This document shows positions 1-8,605 of a stretch of DNA of 33,523 bases, one piece after another (within the stretch, counting starts at the first letter, position 1; each line of letters starts with the position of its first letter). The stretch is taken from assembly GCF_937936435.1 (NCBI RefSeq), contig NZ_CALDDG010000082.1:1-33523 (forward strand). The letters are read 5' to 3'. Under the pieces are notes generated by a model. That model had not been told where the DNA came from, made no database searches, and saw only the letters and a list, made by a program, of their open reading frames with translations. The position numbers and the translations under genes are program-made. Source of the stretch: an uncultured Sulfuricurvum sp. Lineage in GTDB: Bacteria > Campylobacterota > Campylobacteria > Campylobacterales > Sulfurimonadaceae.

Positions 1-292
1 CATCGGTGCCAGCTTGAAAAATATCGACGGCCTCTTGATATGGGGGGATAATACGGTCGATACTCCTATCAACCTCAAAGCAGGTCTCAATGAGATCACA
101 ATGACGTTCAACCTCAACGTCGTAGCGGGAGAATACGGTCTTTTTGTCGGATTGGCCGATATTAGCGGCGAACCGCGCGTGGAACTCGACCAAAGATGGC
201 CTTGCCAAAAAGTCACAATCATTTCCACGCACCGTACCGATCAGGGATTTGCATATGCACCTGCACGTATCACCATTTGGCCGCAATCATGA
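1..292 (+). CDS. wzt: Wzt-like O-antigen ABC transporter ATPase, C-terminal carbohydrate-binding domain (5' partial)
   Basis: Only the last ~96 codons are in the window; the reading frame is open from base 2 and enters from the left edge, ending in TGA at 290-292. What is visible is a beta-strand-rich segment with the pattern of the Wzt C-terminal domain: a 'LIWGDNT' strand, then 'FNLNVVAGEYGLFVGLAD', then a 'DQRWP' turn and a final strand. In known O-antigen ABC exporters this domain follows the nucleotide-binding domain and binds the modified non-reducing end of the finished glycan, licensing export. The nucleotide-binding domain itself lies outside the window, so ATPase identity is inferred. 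The stop overlaps the next gene's ATG by 4 bp (ATGA), so the two are translationally coupled. That fits a pair in which the neighbour makes the cap and this protein reads it. Confidence 0.72.
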   Translation, partial: IGASLKNIDGLLIWGDNTVDTPINLKAGLNEITMTFNLNVVAGEYGLFVGLADISGEPRVELDQRWPCQKVTIISTHRTDQGFAYAPARITIWPQS

Positions 293-3200
293 AACCTAAA
301 ATTTTTATCTCTTTTTTAATGCCTTATCCGATACGGGGAATAGAGGCCCCCTATCTTTGGATTTTCTATAAGCAGCTCTTTGCATTTAAAAATGACCAGA
401 TCATTTTTATCGGCAGTTCGGCATATATCAAAGAGCCGTCCATGTTCGATGATCCTCGAAATGAACTTACCGTTGAAGGGGCAAAATACTTTGGCTATGA
501 TATACCCTCTCCCGAAAAGATAGCAAGTTATCGATTCATCGAATTTGACAGTGCCCTCTTTGACGATATGGAAGAACGGCATGCCCACAACAGCGATCAG
601 ATATTTACAGAAATTCTTCTACATAAAGATGATTCTATCATCCGCTATTTTGAAACAACTTTCTCGAGTCTAAGAGACGATTACGATATTTTAGGTATTT
701 TGTCCTGGTGCAATATCCCATCACTCTCAGCCGCTGCCGACACATTCGCTATCCCTGTCATTCATAACGAGCTGGGAGCTCTTCGATCACCCCTCTATTT
801 CCCGACAGCCTATTTTGATTTTAGCGGAGTAAACGGCCATACGGAATCCGAGGCAAGATTCGAGCATTTTAAGCAACAGGTCAGCCCTCATACCCTTTTG
901 ACTTTGCCAGAAATCCGAAATCTGATTACCTGCACACACGCTCAGCCGCTTGTCGCACAAGAAGAACCTGCGTTTGACTTCGGCATTGTTTTACAAGTCG
1001 AAGACGACTCTAATATCTTGGCTTTCTCAAACGGTTTTGATTCCATTTCCCTCATCAAATGGGTCAAATCTACCTTTAGAGGCAAAACTCTCTGTTTACG
1101 CGAGCATCCCGGCGGACATTTGCATTATGACAAACTGGGAGAAATTGACCATTCGGCAAATTCTCTCAGTTTTCTTTTTCGATGCGATACTATCGTCACT
1201 ATCAACTCCAGTGTTGCCCTCGAAGCGTTGCTGTTTGGGAAAAAAGCGCTTATACTCGGTGACAATCCGTTTAAATTTCTGACACAGTTTGACGATCCCG
1301 ATGAATTGCTCTACGGACTGAATTTTGCCGTTTTTTCTTACCTCATCCCGTATGATTTTCTTTTTGACTACGATTATTATCTTTGGCGACTTAACAATCG
1401 AAATGAAGCCGCGATTTTTGATAAACACGTAGCGTATTACCGAGAAAAGAAAATCGATTTGTGTCGGCAAACGCCCATAGCCGCCGAAAATACCGAAACG
1501 ATCTCCACTCCGTTCATCCAGCTCTTTTTTGACGTCGGAGAAGGCATCTGCGAAGAGGACTCAACCAAAATGTCCGTCTCAGCAGGCGATTACATCCAAG
1601 AATGTGTATTTGACCTTTCGGATAAAAACTTTACAAACCTCCGGCTTGATCCGCTCAATGATTCGTGCGTTATCGAAATAGAAAGTTTACTCCTCGTCGA
1701 AGAAAATGAAATGCAAATCGATTTAACCACCGAAATATCGACAAATTGCTGTTCACGCAGTGAGAAGCGTTTCTTTTTCGAAACGGATGATTCTCAAATC
1801 TTTTTGAGAGTGCCGAACGAATCCGAGCCGTCCAAAGCCAAAAAGCTCATAGTATCCATCCGTTACGTTTATATCGGACGAGAAGCGGTACATGCCTGTG
1901 TCAGCCAAATATTGCATAACAAAGCGGAAGAGATCGCGGCACTTTCCCGTACCTTCGAGAAAGAGCTCTCTGACAAAGAGCATACCATCGCCATAAAAGA
2001 AGAAGCTTTGCAAAATACCTGCGCCGAACTTGTATCTACACAAAATAAACTCTCGCAGATACTCTCTTCCAACAGCTGGCGCATTACGGCACCGTTACGC
2101 TATCTCGGTGAGAATGTGCGTAAAAGTGTGTCCATTCTGGTGTTTGCATTAAAAACAATACGCTATTTATACAAAAACCCTACTATCATTCTTAGAGCCT
2201 TCAACGAATTACGTTACTCAGGAATTCAAAAAACATGGCTTAAAATCCGTAATAAATCCAAAAAAATTGAAGGCTTTATCGCATCGCAAAAGCATTCTAC
2301 TCTATTCAACAATATTGTAGACCAATTTCACGATGTTCCTTTTATTCCTCAGTTTGCTATCAACAAACCAATTGACATTATAATTCCCGTATACAACGGA
2401 AAAGAATTTCTACTCCCCCTTTTTGAAAGCATCATCCGTAATACTTCAATGCCATACCGCCTTTTTGTCGCAGATGATAAAAGTAGTGATAGGGATATAT
2501 TGCCGTTACTCTATGAAATACAAAAAAAACATCCCTTCATTTCTATGACTATTATTGAAAATGAAATGAATCTGGGATTTATCAAAACTGTTAATAAACT
2601 ATCTAAAATGTGCGAAAATCACTTTGTATTGCTCAATACCGATACTGAAGTCCCTCCACAATGGATTGAGCGGCTCATGTATCCTATTTTCAAAATGGAG
2701 GGGATCGCTAGCACTACTCCATTTACCAATTCCGGAACAATTTGTAGTTTTCCCAATTATCTGGAAGACAATCCCATTTTTGAAGGACTTAGCGTCGAAG
2801 AAGTTGATAAACAATTTCGCTATGTCAATTTTGAAAAAACATACATTACGATCCCCACCGGAGTAGGTTTTTGCATGGGTGTCAATAAAAATCTTGTTGA
2901 TCAGATCGGTATGTTTGATGAAATCTACGGTAAAGGGTATAGCGAAGAGAATGATTGGTGTCAACGCGCCATCCAACACGGATACAAAAATATTCATGTC
3001 ACCAATCTATTTGTTTATCACAAGCATGGAGGTTCTTTCGGCAGTGAAGAAAAACAAATACTACAACGTAAAAATTTGGAGATATTATTGTCTCGATATC
3101 CCCACTACGCCAATGATGTCGATCTAACAGTCAATACTAATGCGCTCAGAGAGGTCAGAGAACTCTTAAAAAAACGTCTTATCAGGGATAAATACGAATC

Positions 3201-4344
3201 TTCTCTATCTTTGTCCACAAAAGTGGGAAGGGATTCGATTAAAGTTTATTATATCGGCTATCTCTCTTCTTCTTCCGGAGTAGGTAGAGCCTCTTTGGGC
3301 TATATTCAGACCTTACACGCTTTAGGTTTTGATGTCATCCCTTTTGATTTGGTTTCACCAGATTGGACAAATCGTTTGGTTGCAAATATCTACGATGATT
3401 TACCGTCATTTGTTATTTATCACTTTAACGCTAATGAACTCTTGACCCTTGATAAAACATTTCTAAAACTCATCAAAAAATTATCTTATGTAATCGGAAT
3501 ATGGGCATGGGAATCAGATCATCCACACATTGACTTTAAAAATGCTTCCGTCTACGTAGATCAAGTATGGGCAATCAGCCATTATATGTTAGACGCATTG
3601 CACGAAGTATCTTGTCGTACGAATGTATTATTACACATTATTGAAGATCAAAGTCAATCTGCTTTCGATGTCAACAATACCGTCGATAAAATTCGAAGTG
3701 AGTATGCTTTTGTAGTAGGATATATGTTTGATTTAAATAGCTACACTTTTCGTAAAAATCCCCTAGGAGTGATAGAAGCCTTCAATAAAGCTTTTCATGA
3801 CACCGATAATGCTGCATTGATTCTTAAAATATCAGGAAGCAAGCATCATCCCATAGAATTTAAACAAATTTTTGAAATATCTAAAGAACACCCGCACATC
3901 TATATTATCGATACTTTCTGGAGTGGCAAAGAAATCAGCTTTTTTTATCGTTCTATCGACGTTTATCTGGCACTTTTCCGTGCAGAAGGGTTTGGTTTGA
4001 CAATTGCAGAAGCAATGGCACATGGAGTTCCCGTCATCTGTACTCGTTACTCCGGCGTATTAGATTATATTGGTGATAGCGTTATTTCAATAGACTATAA
4101 ATGGATTGAAATTCCAGAAAATTGGGGCCCTTATCAAAGAGGATGGAGATGGGCTAATCCTGATATTGATCAAGCATCAGCTGCTCTTCAAAACTTATTT
4201 AACGATTCTTTACTCAGAGAAAGTTATCGAATCAAAGGCTTATCCCAAATCACCGATACCCTTAGTATTAATGTGATCGGTGCTAAAATGCTCGGTATGT
4301 TTATAGATGCTAAAATAAGTTTATCACAATCGCCAACTATTTAA
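289..4344 (+). CDS. Trimodular glycosyltransferase: GT99-like beta-Kdo transferase, coiled coil, GT2, GT4 (WbbB-like architecture)
   Basis: A 1351-aa protein with several modules. Residues 1-~400 resemble GT99 beta-Kdo transferases: 'HNELGALR' (159-166), 'YFDFSGVNG' (175-183), a QxxxD motif (Q236-D240), an HP motif (H273-P274) and 'INSSVALEAL' (305-314). Residues ~405-530 look like a beta-sandwich. Residues ~540-595 are a predicted coiled coil ending in 'SNSWRITAPLR', a motif often seen in fused glycosyltransferases. Residues ~694-940 are GT2 ('NTDTEV' at 783-788, 'SEENDW' at 885-890). Residues ~984-1330 are GT4, with EX7E at E1233/E1241. The start at 289 is chosen over the in-frame codon at 196 because it gives the 4-bp ATGA overlap and begins at the GT99-like fold. 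Known family: Raoultella WbbB also has an N-terminal GT99 domain, a coiled coil and C-terminal polymerising GTs. The inferred role is cytoplasmic O-antigen extension plus beta-Kdo capping. GC drops sharply near residue 615. Confidence 0.8.
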   Translation: MKPKIFISFLMPYPIRGIEAPYLWIFYKQLFAFKNDQIIFIGSSAYIKEPSMFDDPRNELTVEGAKYFGYDIPSPEKIASYRFIEFDSALFDDMEERHAHNSDQIFTEILLHKDDSIIRYFETTFSSLRDDYDILGILSWCNIPSLSAAADTFAIPVIHNELGALRSPLYFPTAYFDFSGVNGHTESEARFEHFKQQVSPHTLLTLPEIRNLITCTHAQPLVAQEEPAFDFGIVLQVEDDSNILAFSNGFDSISLIKWVKSTFRGKTLCLREHPGGHLHYDKLGEIDHSANSLSFLFRCDTIVTINSSVALEALLFGKKALILGDNPFKFLTQFDDPDELLYGLNFAVFSYLIPYDFLFDYDYYLWRLNNRNEAAIFDKHVAYYREKKIDLCRQTPIAAENTETISTPFIQLFFDVGEGICEEDSTKMSVSAGDYIQECVFDLSDKNFTNLRLDPLNDSCVIEIESLLLVEENEMQIDLTTEISTNCCSRSEKRFFFETDDSQIFLRVPNESEPSKAKKLIVSIRYVYIGREAVHACVSQILHNKAEEIAALSRTFEKELSDKEHTIAIKEEALQNTCAELVSTQNKLSQILSSNSWRITAPLRYLGENVRKSVSILVFALKTIRYLYKNPTIILRAFNELRYSGIQKTWLKIRNKSKKIEGFIASQKHSTLFNNIVDQFHDVPFIPQFAINKPIDIIIPVYNGKEFLLPLFESIIRNTSMPYRLFVADDKSSDRDILPLLYEIQKKHPFISMTIIENEMNLGFIKTVNKLSKMCENHFVLLNTDTEVPPQWIERLMYPIFKMEGIASTTPFTNSGTICSFPNYLEDNPIFEGLSVEEVDKQFRYVNFEKTYITIPTGVGFCMGVNKNLVDQIGMFDEIYGKGYSEENDWCQRAIQHGYKNIHVTNLFVYHKHGGSFGSEEKQILQRKNLEILLSRYPHYANDVDLTVNTNALREVRELLKKRLIRDKYESSLSLSTKVGRDSIKVYYIGYLSSSSGVGRASLGYIQTLHALGFDVIPFDLVSPDWTNRLVANIYDDLPSFVIYHFNANELLTLDKTFLKLIKKLSYVIGIWAWESDHPHIDFKNASVYVDQVWAISHYMLDALHEVSCRTNVLLHIIEDQSQSAFDVNNTVDKIRSEYAFVVGYMFDLNSYTFRKNPLGVIEAFNKAFHDTDNAALILKISGSKHHPIEFKQIFEISKEHPHIYIIDTFWSGKEISFFYRSIDVYLALFRAEGFGLTIAEAMAHGVPVICTRYSGVLDYIGDSVISIDYKWIEIPENWGPYQRGWRWANPDIDQASAALQNLFNDSLLRESYRIKGLSQITDTLSINVIGAKMLGMFIDAKISLSQSPTI

Positions 4345-4398
4345 TATAAATATTTTTTTCAAATATTCTAGGAAAATAAGAAGCACTAGGAAAAGACT

Positions 4399-5445
4399 TT
4401 GGATACCAAAAATCATTTAGTTTGGGGGGATATCTGCCGTTTAATTGCAATTTTCGGCGTTATCTTGATACACTGCGCAACTCCTATCCTACAGAATTAT
4501 CATACATTATCTCTCGATAAACTTTTGGTCGCTAATGTCATCGATTCATATGCTAGAGTATCAGTTCCTCTGTTTGTCATGTTATCAGGGACACTGTTAT
4601 TAGGACAAAAATACCATAACCATATTTTTGATTTTTTTGAAATTAAAAAAAGAATTTTCAAAATCGCCGTTCCTCTTCTTTTTTGGTCTTGCGTATATTT
4701 AATTTTTACGCAACAATCGTCGAAAGCTCCACTCGATATTCTATATTCTTTCGGTTCCATACTAAATACCCCGGCAATGTATCATTTGTGGTTTGCATAT
4801 ATGATATTGGGAGTTTATCTTTTACTACCAATACTTCGTTTAATTGCAAAAGCTGTATCGCGTGACACTTATTTTGCTCTTTATTTTTTCGCATTATGGA
4901 TAATCATCAACTCCTTAACTGTGTATTCACCAATCAACTTGATTTCCCAATTAAAACTAGCAGGTTTTTTAGGGTGGGGAGGATATTTTATTCTCGGCTT
5001 TTATTTGTCAAATGCTAACTGGACACATCATCTTTCAAACAAAATCAGTTTTATGATTTTTTTTATGGCAGGTTTATGTACTTTTTTACTTACGTGGTAC
5101 TTAAATTTAAGATCAACTTCTTTTATAGAAATAGCATTTGAGCCTTTAAGTCCTAATTGTATCATCGCGTCTATCGGAGCTTTTTTATTGCTTCAAAAAG
5201 TTCAAGTGAACAAACATTTTATCAAACCATTAGCATTTATCTCCAAAAGAGTATTTCCTATCTACTTTATTCACATTCTTATTATCAGTATTCTTGGAAG
5301 TGATAAACTTGGATTTGTCATTACTCCTCTAACCATACATCCTGCCATCGGCATTTTAATTTTAGCTTTTACTACATTTCTAATCTCTTTATTTATCATT
5401 CTCATTTTACAAAAAGTGCCATTTATCTCAAAATTAGTTGGATAA
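4399..5445 (+). CDS. Acyltransferase-3 family membrane O-acyltransferase
   Basis: A 348-aa, very hydrophobic protein with about ten predicted membrane segments. It has the acyltransferase-3 (OafA/WecH) N-terminal signature: R14 and H25 in the first membrane helix form the R-x10-H motif, and 'SVPLFVMLSG' follows near residue 55. Such proteins move acetyl or other acyl groups across the inner membrane onto glycans, so O-acylation of the O-antigen or core is the likely job; the substrate cannot be read from sequence. The start is a TTG at 4399 with AGG 8 nt upstream; no in-frame ATG fits better. It lies 54 bp after the trimodular glycosyltransferase gene on the same strand and is strongly AT-rich, like the 3' half of that gene. 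Confidence 0.85.
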   Translation: MDTKNHLVWGDICRLIAIFGVILIHCATPILQNYHTLSLDKLLVANVIDSYARVSVPLFVMLSGTLLLGQKYHNHIFDFFEIKKRIFKIAVPLLFWSCVYLIFTQQSSKAPLDILYSFGSILNTPAMYHLWFAYMILGVYLLLPILRLIAKAVSRDTYFALYFFALWIIINSLTVYSPINLISQLKLAGFLGWGGYFILGFYLSNANWTHHLSNKISFMIFFMAGLCTFLLTWYLNLRSTSFIEIAFEPLSPNCIIASIGAFLLLQKVQVNKHFIKPLAFISKRVFPIYFIHILIISILGSDKLGFVITPLTIHPAIGILILAFTTFLISLFIILILQKVPFISKLVG

Positions 5446-5483
5446 TCATTTACATTATACGATTAAGTAAACCATAAAAAAGG

Positions 5484-5489
5484 TATAAT
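5484..5489 (+). promoter_or_regulatory. Candidate -10 box (TATAAT) upstream of the truncated GT2 gene
   Basis: A consensus TATAAT lies in the 150-bp AT-rich gap between the acyltransferase and the truncated glycosyltransferase. No good -35 is visible. It could restart transcription for the genes at 5596-8604. Confidence 0.4.
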
Positions 5490-5595
5490 ACCGCTCTTAT
5501 TGCTTTTTTATCTATGAAGGGTATTTATATCACACCATAAAACTTCGAAAAATGAGTTCATCGATTTATATACCGATACGCGAATAAAACACGTC

Positions 5596-6363
5596 ATGCA
5601 AGAAAACGGGGGCGCCCATAATGCCATTAACAGAGGGCTCTCATTAGCACAGGGGGAATATTTAACTATTCTAAATTCCGATGATGAGTATCATGCCCAA
5701 CGCCTTGAAAAATGTATCCGGTATTTTTCAGTCAATGCGGATATTGACTTGATCTCTACCTGGATCGATGTCGTCGATGCTGAGAGTCGAAAACTGGGTA
5801 CAAAACAGGCATGGCACAATATGGAACCGTGGGAAATCAAAAACAAGCAAAAAACGTTTGCTTCGACAGAAGATTACGCGTTAAATGCATTAATGTCCAA
5901 CTTCGTTTCAACCACCAGTAATATGATCTTTAAACGCTCCGTGTATGAAAAAGTCGGCGGGATGAGAAATCTGCGCTTCACCCATGACTGGGATTTTCTA
6001 CTTCGAGTGTGTTCCGATCACCACTGTTATAATCTCTCGGAACCGCTATTAAATTATCGTATTCATAACACAAACACGATATCCAGCAATAGAAAATGGA
6101 TGTTATTTGAAATTTGCTGGATTATTGCGGCAAATATTGATCGATTTTCTAAAATGCTGCTACCCAGCTTGAAAGCGGAAGATTTTATACAGTCCACGAT
6201 CAAAATCTTAGAATCATTCAATCTGCAGAATAACGACAAAGTTTTTTGGCTTCTTTATTGGCAGATCACCAATTTAAAGCACATGGGTGTTGCAAATCCG
6301 GAAGAATTGTATTTAAATGATGCCGATATCAGAAACAGCATCATCGCCTACATTCAAGAATAA
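5596..6363 (+). CDS. 5'-truncated GT2 glycosyltransferase (probably non-functional)
   Basis: The 255 residues from the first ATG begin mid-domain with 'MQENGGAHNAINRGLS', normally found about 75-85 residues into a GT2 enzyme, then 'LNSDDEYH' (the DxD-type metal site) and 'FTHDWDFLLR' (acceptor side). The frame stays open and GT2-like back to about 5551 ('NEFIDLYTDTRIKHV'), but further upstream it meets a TGA near 5517 and no start. The N-terminal nucleotide-binding strands ('VSVIIPTYN' and the first acidic residue) are missing. No Shine-Dalgarno precedes 5596. This is best read as a gene that lost its 5' end by deletion or recombination, next to an AT-rich segment. An unusual start or programmed event is possible but unlikely. 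A sequencing error would not by itself explain the loss of ~70 codons. Confidence 0.7.
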   Translation: MQENGGAHNAINRGLSLAQGEYLTILNSDDEYHAQRLEKCIRYFSVNADIDLISTWIDVVDAESRKLGTKQAWHNMEPWEIKNKQKTFASTEDYALNALMSNFVSTTSNMIFKRSVYEKVGGMRNLRFTHDWDFLLRVCSDHHCYNLSEPLLNYRIHNTNTISSNRKWMLFEICWIIAANIDRFSKMLLPSLKAEDFIQSTIKILESFNLQNNDKVFWLLYWQITNLKHMGVANPEELYLNDADIRNSIIAYIQE

Positions 6364-6385
6364 ATCGTTATGGAATGAGCGGTTT

Positions 6386-7213
6386 ATGCGTGTACAAATT
6401 ATTATCCCTATTCTCAATCCGGACAATGCTTTTACTACCGTACTCGAAATGCTCTCACGACAGACTGTTCCCAATAATATTTTATTGATCGATTCGGGTG
6501 ATTCTCAAATCACCGGTCAATTTGAAAAACGTTCTATTGAAAGAGGAACTTTCAATCACGCGAATACCCGTAATATCGCATTGGAATACACGGCTGATCT
6601 GTATCTTTTTATGACTCAGGATGCGCTCCCTTATGATTCCCATTTGCTGACAAATTTATGTAAAGCATTTGAAGACCCTGACGTAGTTGTAGCGTATGCA
6701 CGCCAACTGCCGTACCCTTATGCTGATCCTATCGAAGTCTTTGCCCGTCACACAAACTATCCTGAGCATTCTTGTATTAAAACCAAAGACGATATAGCGA
6801 AAATGGGAATTAAAACTTTTTTTGCTTCCGACAGTTGTGCCATGTATCGCGGAGAATATTTCAGAAAAGTAGCGGGATTTACAAAAGACTTGCACACAAA
6901 TGAAGACATGGATTTCTGCGCCCGTGCAATTTTAGATCATAAAAAAATAGCTTATGTTCCTGATGCCAAAGTCTACCATTCTCATAATTTATCCTACACA
7001 GAATTATGGAAACGCTATCGGATGATAGGAGAATATTTTAGGAACCAATCATGGATTCTCACAGAAATTTCAAAATACCGGTCTGCGGAAACGACGGGAA
7101 TGACACATGCGATTAATGAAATTAAATTCTTATTTAAGACCGCTCCGTCTTATATTCCGGAGTCTATTCTGAAGTCACTTATAAAGTTCATTGCTTTTAA
7201 ATCCCCCTTTTAG
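6386..7213 (+). CDS. GT2 glycosyltransferase, rhamnosyltransferase-like
   Basis: A 275-aa cytoplasmic GT2 enzyme. It opens with 'MRVQIIIPILNP', has the 'RGTFNHANTRN' loop (about 53-63) and 'FMTQDALP' (75-82). The FNH..TRN plus TQDA pair is typical of dTDP-rhamnosyltransferase-like GT2 enzymes. 'HTNEDMDFCARA' further on supplies the acceptor-side acidic motif. The start at 6386 is chosen because the fold begins there; an in-frame ATG at 6317 would add 23 residues overlapping the preceding gene. The complete rfbACDB operon about 1.5 kb downstream can supply the donor, so transfer of L-rhamnose to the O-antigen is a reasonable inference. Linkage and acceptor are unknown. Confidence 0.8.
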   Translation: MRVQIIIPILNPDNAFTTVLEMLSRQTVPNNILLIDSGDSQITGQFEKRSIERGTFNHANTRNIALEYTADLYLFMTQDALPYDSHLLTNLCKAFEDPDVVVAYARQLPYPYADPIEVFARHTNYPEHSCIKTKDDIAKMGIKTFFASDSCAMYRGEYFRKVAGFTKDLHTNEDMDFCARAILDHKKIAYVPDAKVYHSHNLSYTELWKRYRMIGEYFRNQSWILTEISKYRSAETTGMTHAINEIKFLFKTAPSYIPESILKSLIKFIAFKSPF

Positions 7214-7245
7214 ATAAAATTCACTATTTACTAGAGGGAGTTTTT

Positions 7246-8604
7246 TTGCATTACTTTGCTTTCCGCTTTTCTACTTTCTCTCTTTTAGTATTTGGTAATT
7301 TATGGATCGTTTTTCTTATTGCCGATAAAATTATTGCTCAGGCTCAAAACCATTTTTTTATTGATTATCTCTGGATAGGTTGGATTTATATTTTTACCTA
7401 TTATACGAATAGGCTGATGACACGCAGAATGGTTACGACAAATGAGATGATGATTATTTTAAAATCAAATCTCATCGCTTTACTGGCTATCTTCTTTGTT
7501 GTTGTATTGGCGAAATTAGGGGATTCGATCTCGCGTACTCTCGTTTTACTGCACTTTGCACTCAATGCGTTCAATCCTATCTGGATGTATCTTATCAAAA
7601 AACGGCTACTCAGACTCAGTATATTACGGAAACCTGTTTTTGTGGTATGCGACAGTAACGGATATGAAAACGTACAAAAATGGTTTGCACCCGACAACCC
7701 TTTCGGCTACGATATTGCGGTAACCCTGAATGTCGATGAAGAACCGATTATTCTCATTCATAAAAAAATTGAGATGTTGATTCAAACTCATAAATACCAT
7801 GCCGCTATCATCGATATCAACCATACCGATATCCATGAGATTAATGATCTTATCGATCATATACAAAAAAACCTTCACAGAGTCATCTTACTACCGGAGA
7901 TTTCTAAAATTCCTATCATTAACGGTGAATTAATCAGTTCTATTCACCACAAAGGAATGGCGTTTTATATAAAAAATAATTTATTAAGCATTGTCGATAG
8001 AAATATCAAAAGAATTTTCGATTATTTGGCATCTATTTTACTTATTATTCTCTTTATGCCGATTCTCATATTGCTCTTTCTCATTGTTTCGATTGATACG
8101 AAAGGAAATCCTCTCTTTAGCCACAAGAGGGTAGGCTATCGCGGTGAGCGATTTAAAGTCTGGAAATTCAGAACTATGTATTTAGATGCCAATCATAGAC
8201 TTGAAACCATTTTAGAAACCTGTGAAGAATCCCGAGCGGAATGGGAAAAGAATTTTAAACTTAAAAATGATCCTCGTGTTACGAGAGTAGGACAGTTTTT
8301 ACGCAAAACTTCACTTGACGAATTGCCGCAATTGATTAATGTTTTAAAAGGAGAAATGTCTTTAGTAGGGCCGAGACCTATCATTATGGATGAAGTAGCC
8401 AAATATGGAGATTTTTACCAATATTTTACAGCAGTAAGACCCGGTATTACAGGATTATGGCAAGTGAGTGGACGTAACGACATCAGCTATGATGAACGGG
8501 TTCAGTTAGATGTATGGTATGTACGCAACTGGTCTATTCAACTCGATATCGAAATACTTATCAAGACTGCAATCGTTGTTTTTTCAAGAAAAGGGAGTTA
8601 TTAA
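7246..8604 (+). CDS. WbaP/WcaJ-type undecaprenyl-phosphate sugar phosphotransferase
   Basis: A 452-aa polyprenyl glycosylphosphotransferase. The N-terminal half has membrane helices and a degenerate nucleotide-binding-like region. The C-terminal bacterial sugar transferase domain starts near residue 248 ('DRNIKRIFDYLASILL'), followed by 'VWKFRTMY' (about 304), 'KTSLDELPQLINV' and 'LVGPRPI' (about 372), then 'RPGITGLWQVSGR'. The family moves a hexose-1-phosphate (often Gal or Glc) from a UDP-sugar to undecaprenyl phosphate at the inner membrane, starting glycan assembly. The start is TTG at 7246 with an AGAGGGAG ribosome site 5 nt upstream; the first ATG would cut the first membrane segment. 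It is the last gene of the plus-strand glycan block and its TAA stops 1 nt before the 3' end of an antisense tRNA gene. Confidence 0.9.
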   Translation: MHYFAFRFSTFSLLVFGNLWIVFLIADKIIAQAQNHFFIDYLWIGWIYIFTYYTNRLMTRRMVTTNEMMIILKSNLIALLAIFFVVVLAKLGDSISRTLVLLHFALNAFNPIWMYLIKKRLLRLSILRKPVFVVCDSNGYENVQKWFAPDNPFGYDIAVTLNVDEEPIILIHKKIEMLIQTHKYHAAIIDINHTDIHEINDLIDHIQKNLHRVILLPEISKIPIINGELISSIHHKGMAFYIKNNLLSIVDRNIKRIFDYLASILLIILFMPILILLFLIVSIDTKGNPLFSHKRVGYRGERFKVWKFRTMYLDANHRLETILETCEESRAEWEKNFKLKNDPRVTRVGQFLRKTSLDELPQLINVLKGEMSLVGPRPIIMDEVAKYGDFYQYFTAVRPGITGLWQVSGRNDISYDERVQLDVWYVRNWSIQLDIEILIKTAIVVFSRKGSY

Positions 8605-8605
8605 G

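Noticed and set aside
196..288. In-frame upstream ATG extending the trimodular glycosyltransferase by 31 residues
   Set aside because: It lies wholly within the Wzt coding sequence, adds no GT99-like sequence, and the ATG at 289 gives a typical 4-bp overlap.
5514..5540. Eight-codon reading frame (MKGIYITP) after the TATAAT before the truncated GT2
   Set aside because: Too short to tell from chance; no regulatory meaning is visible.
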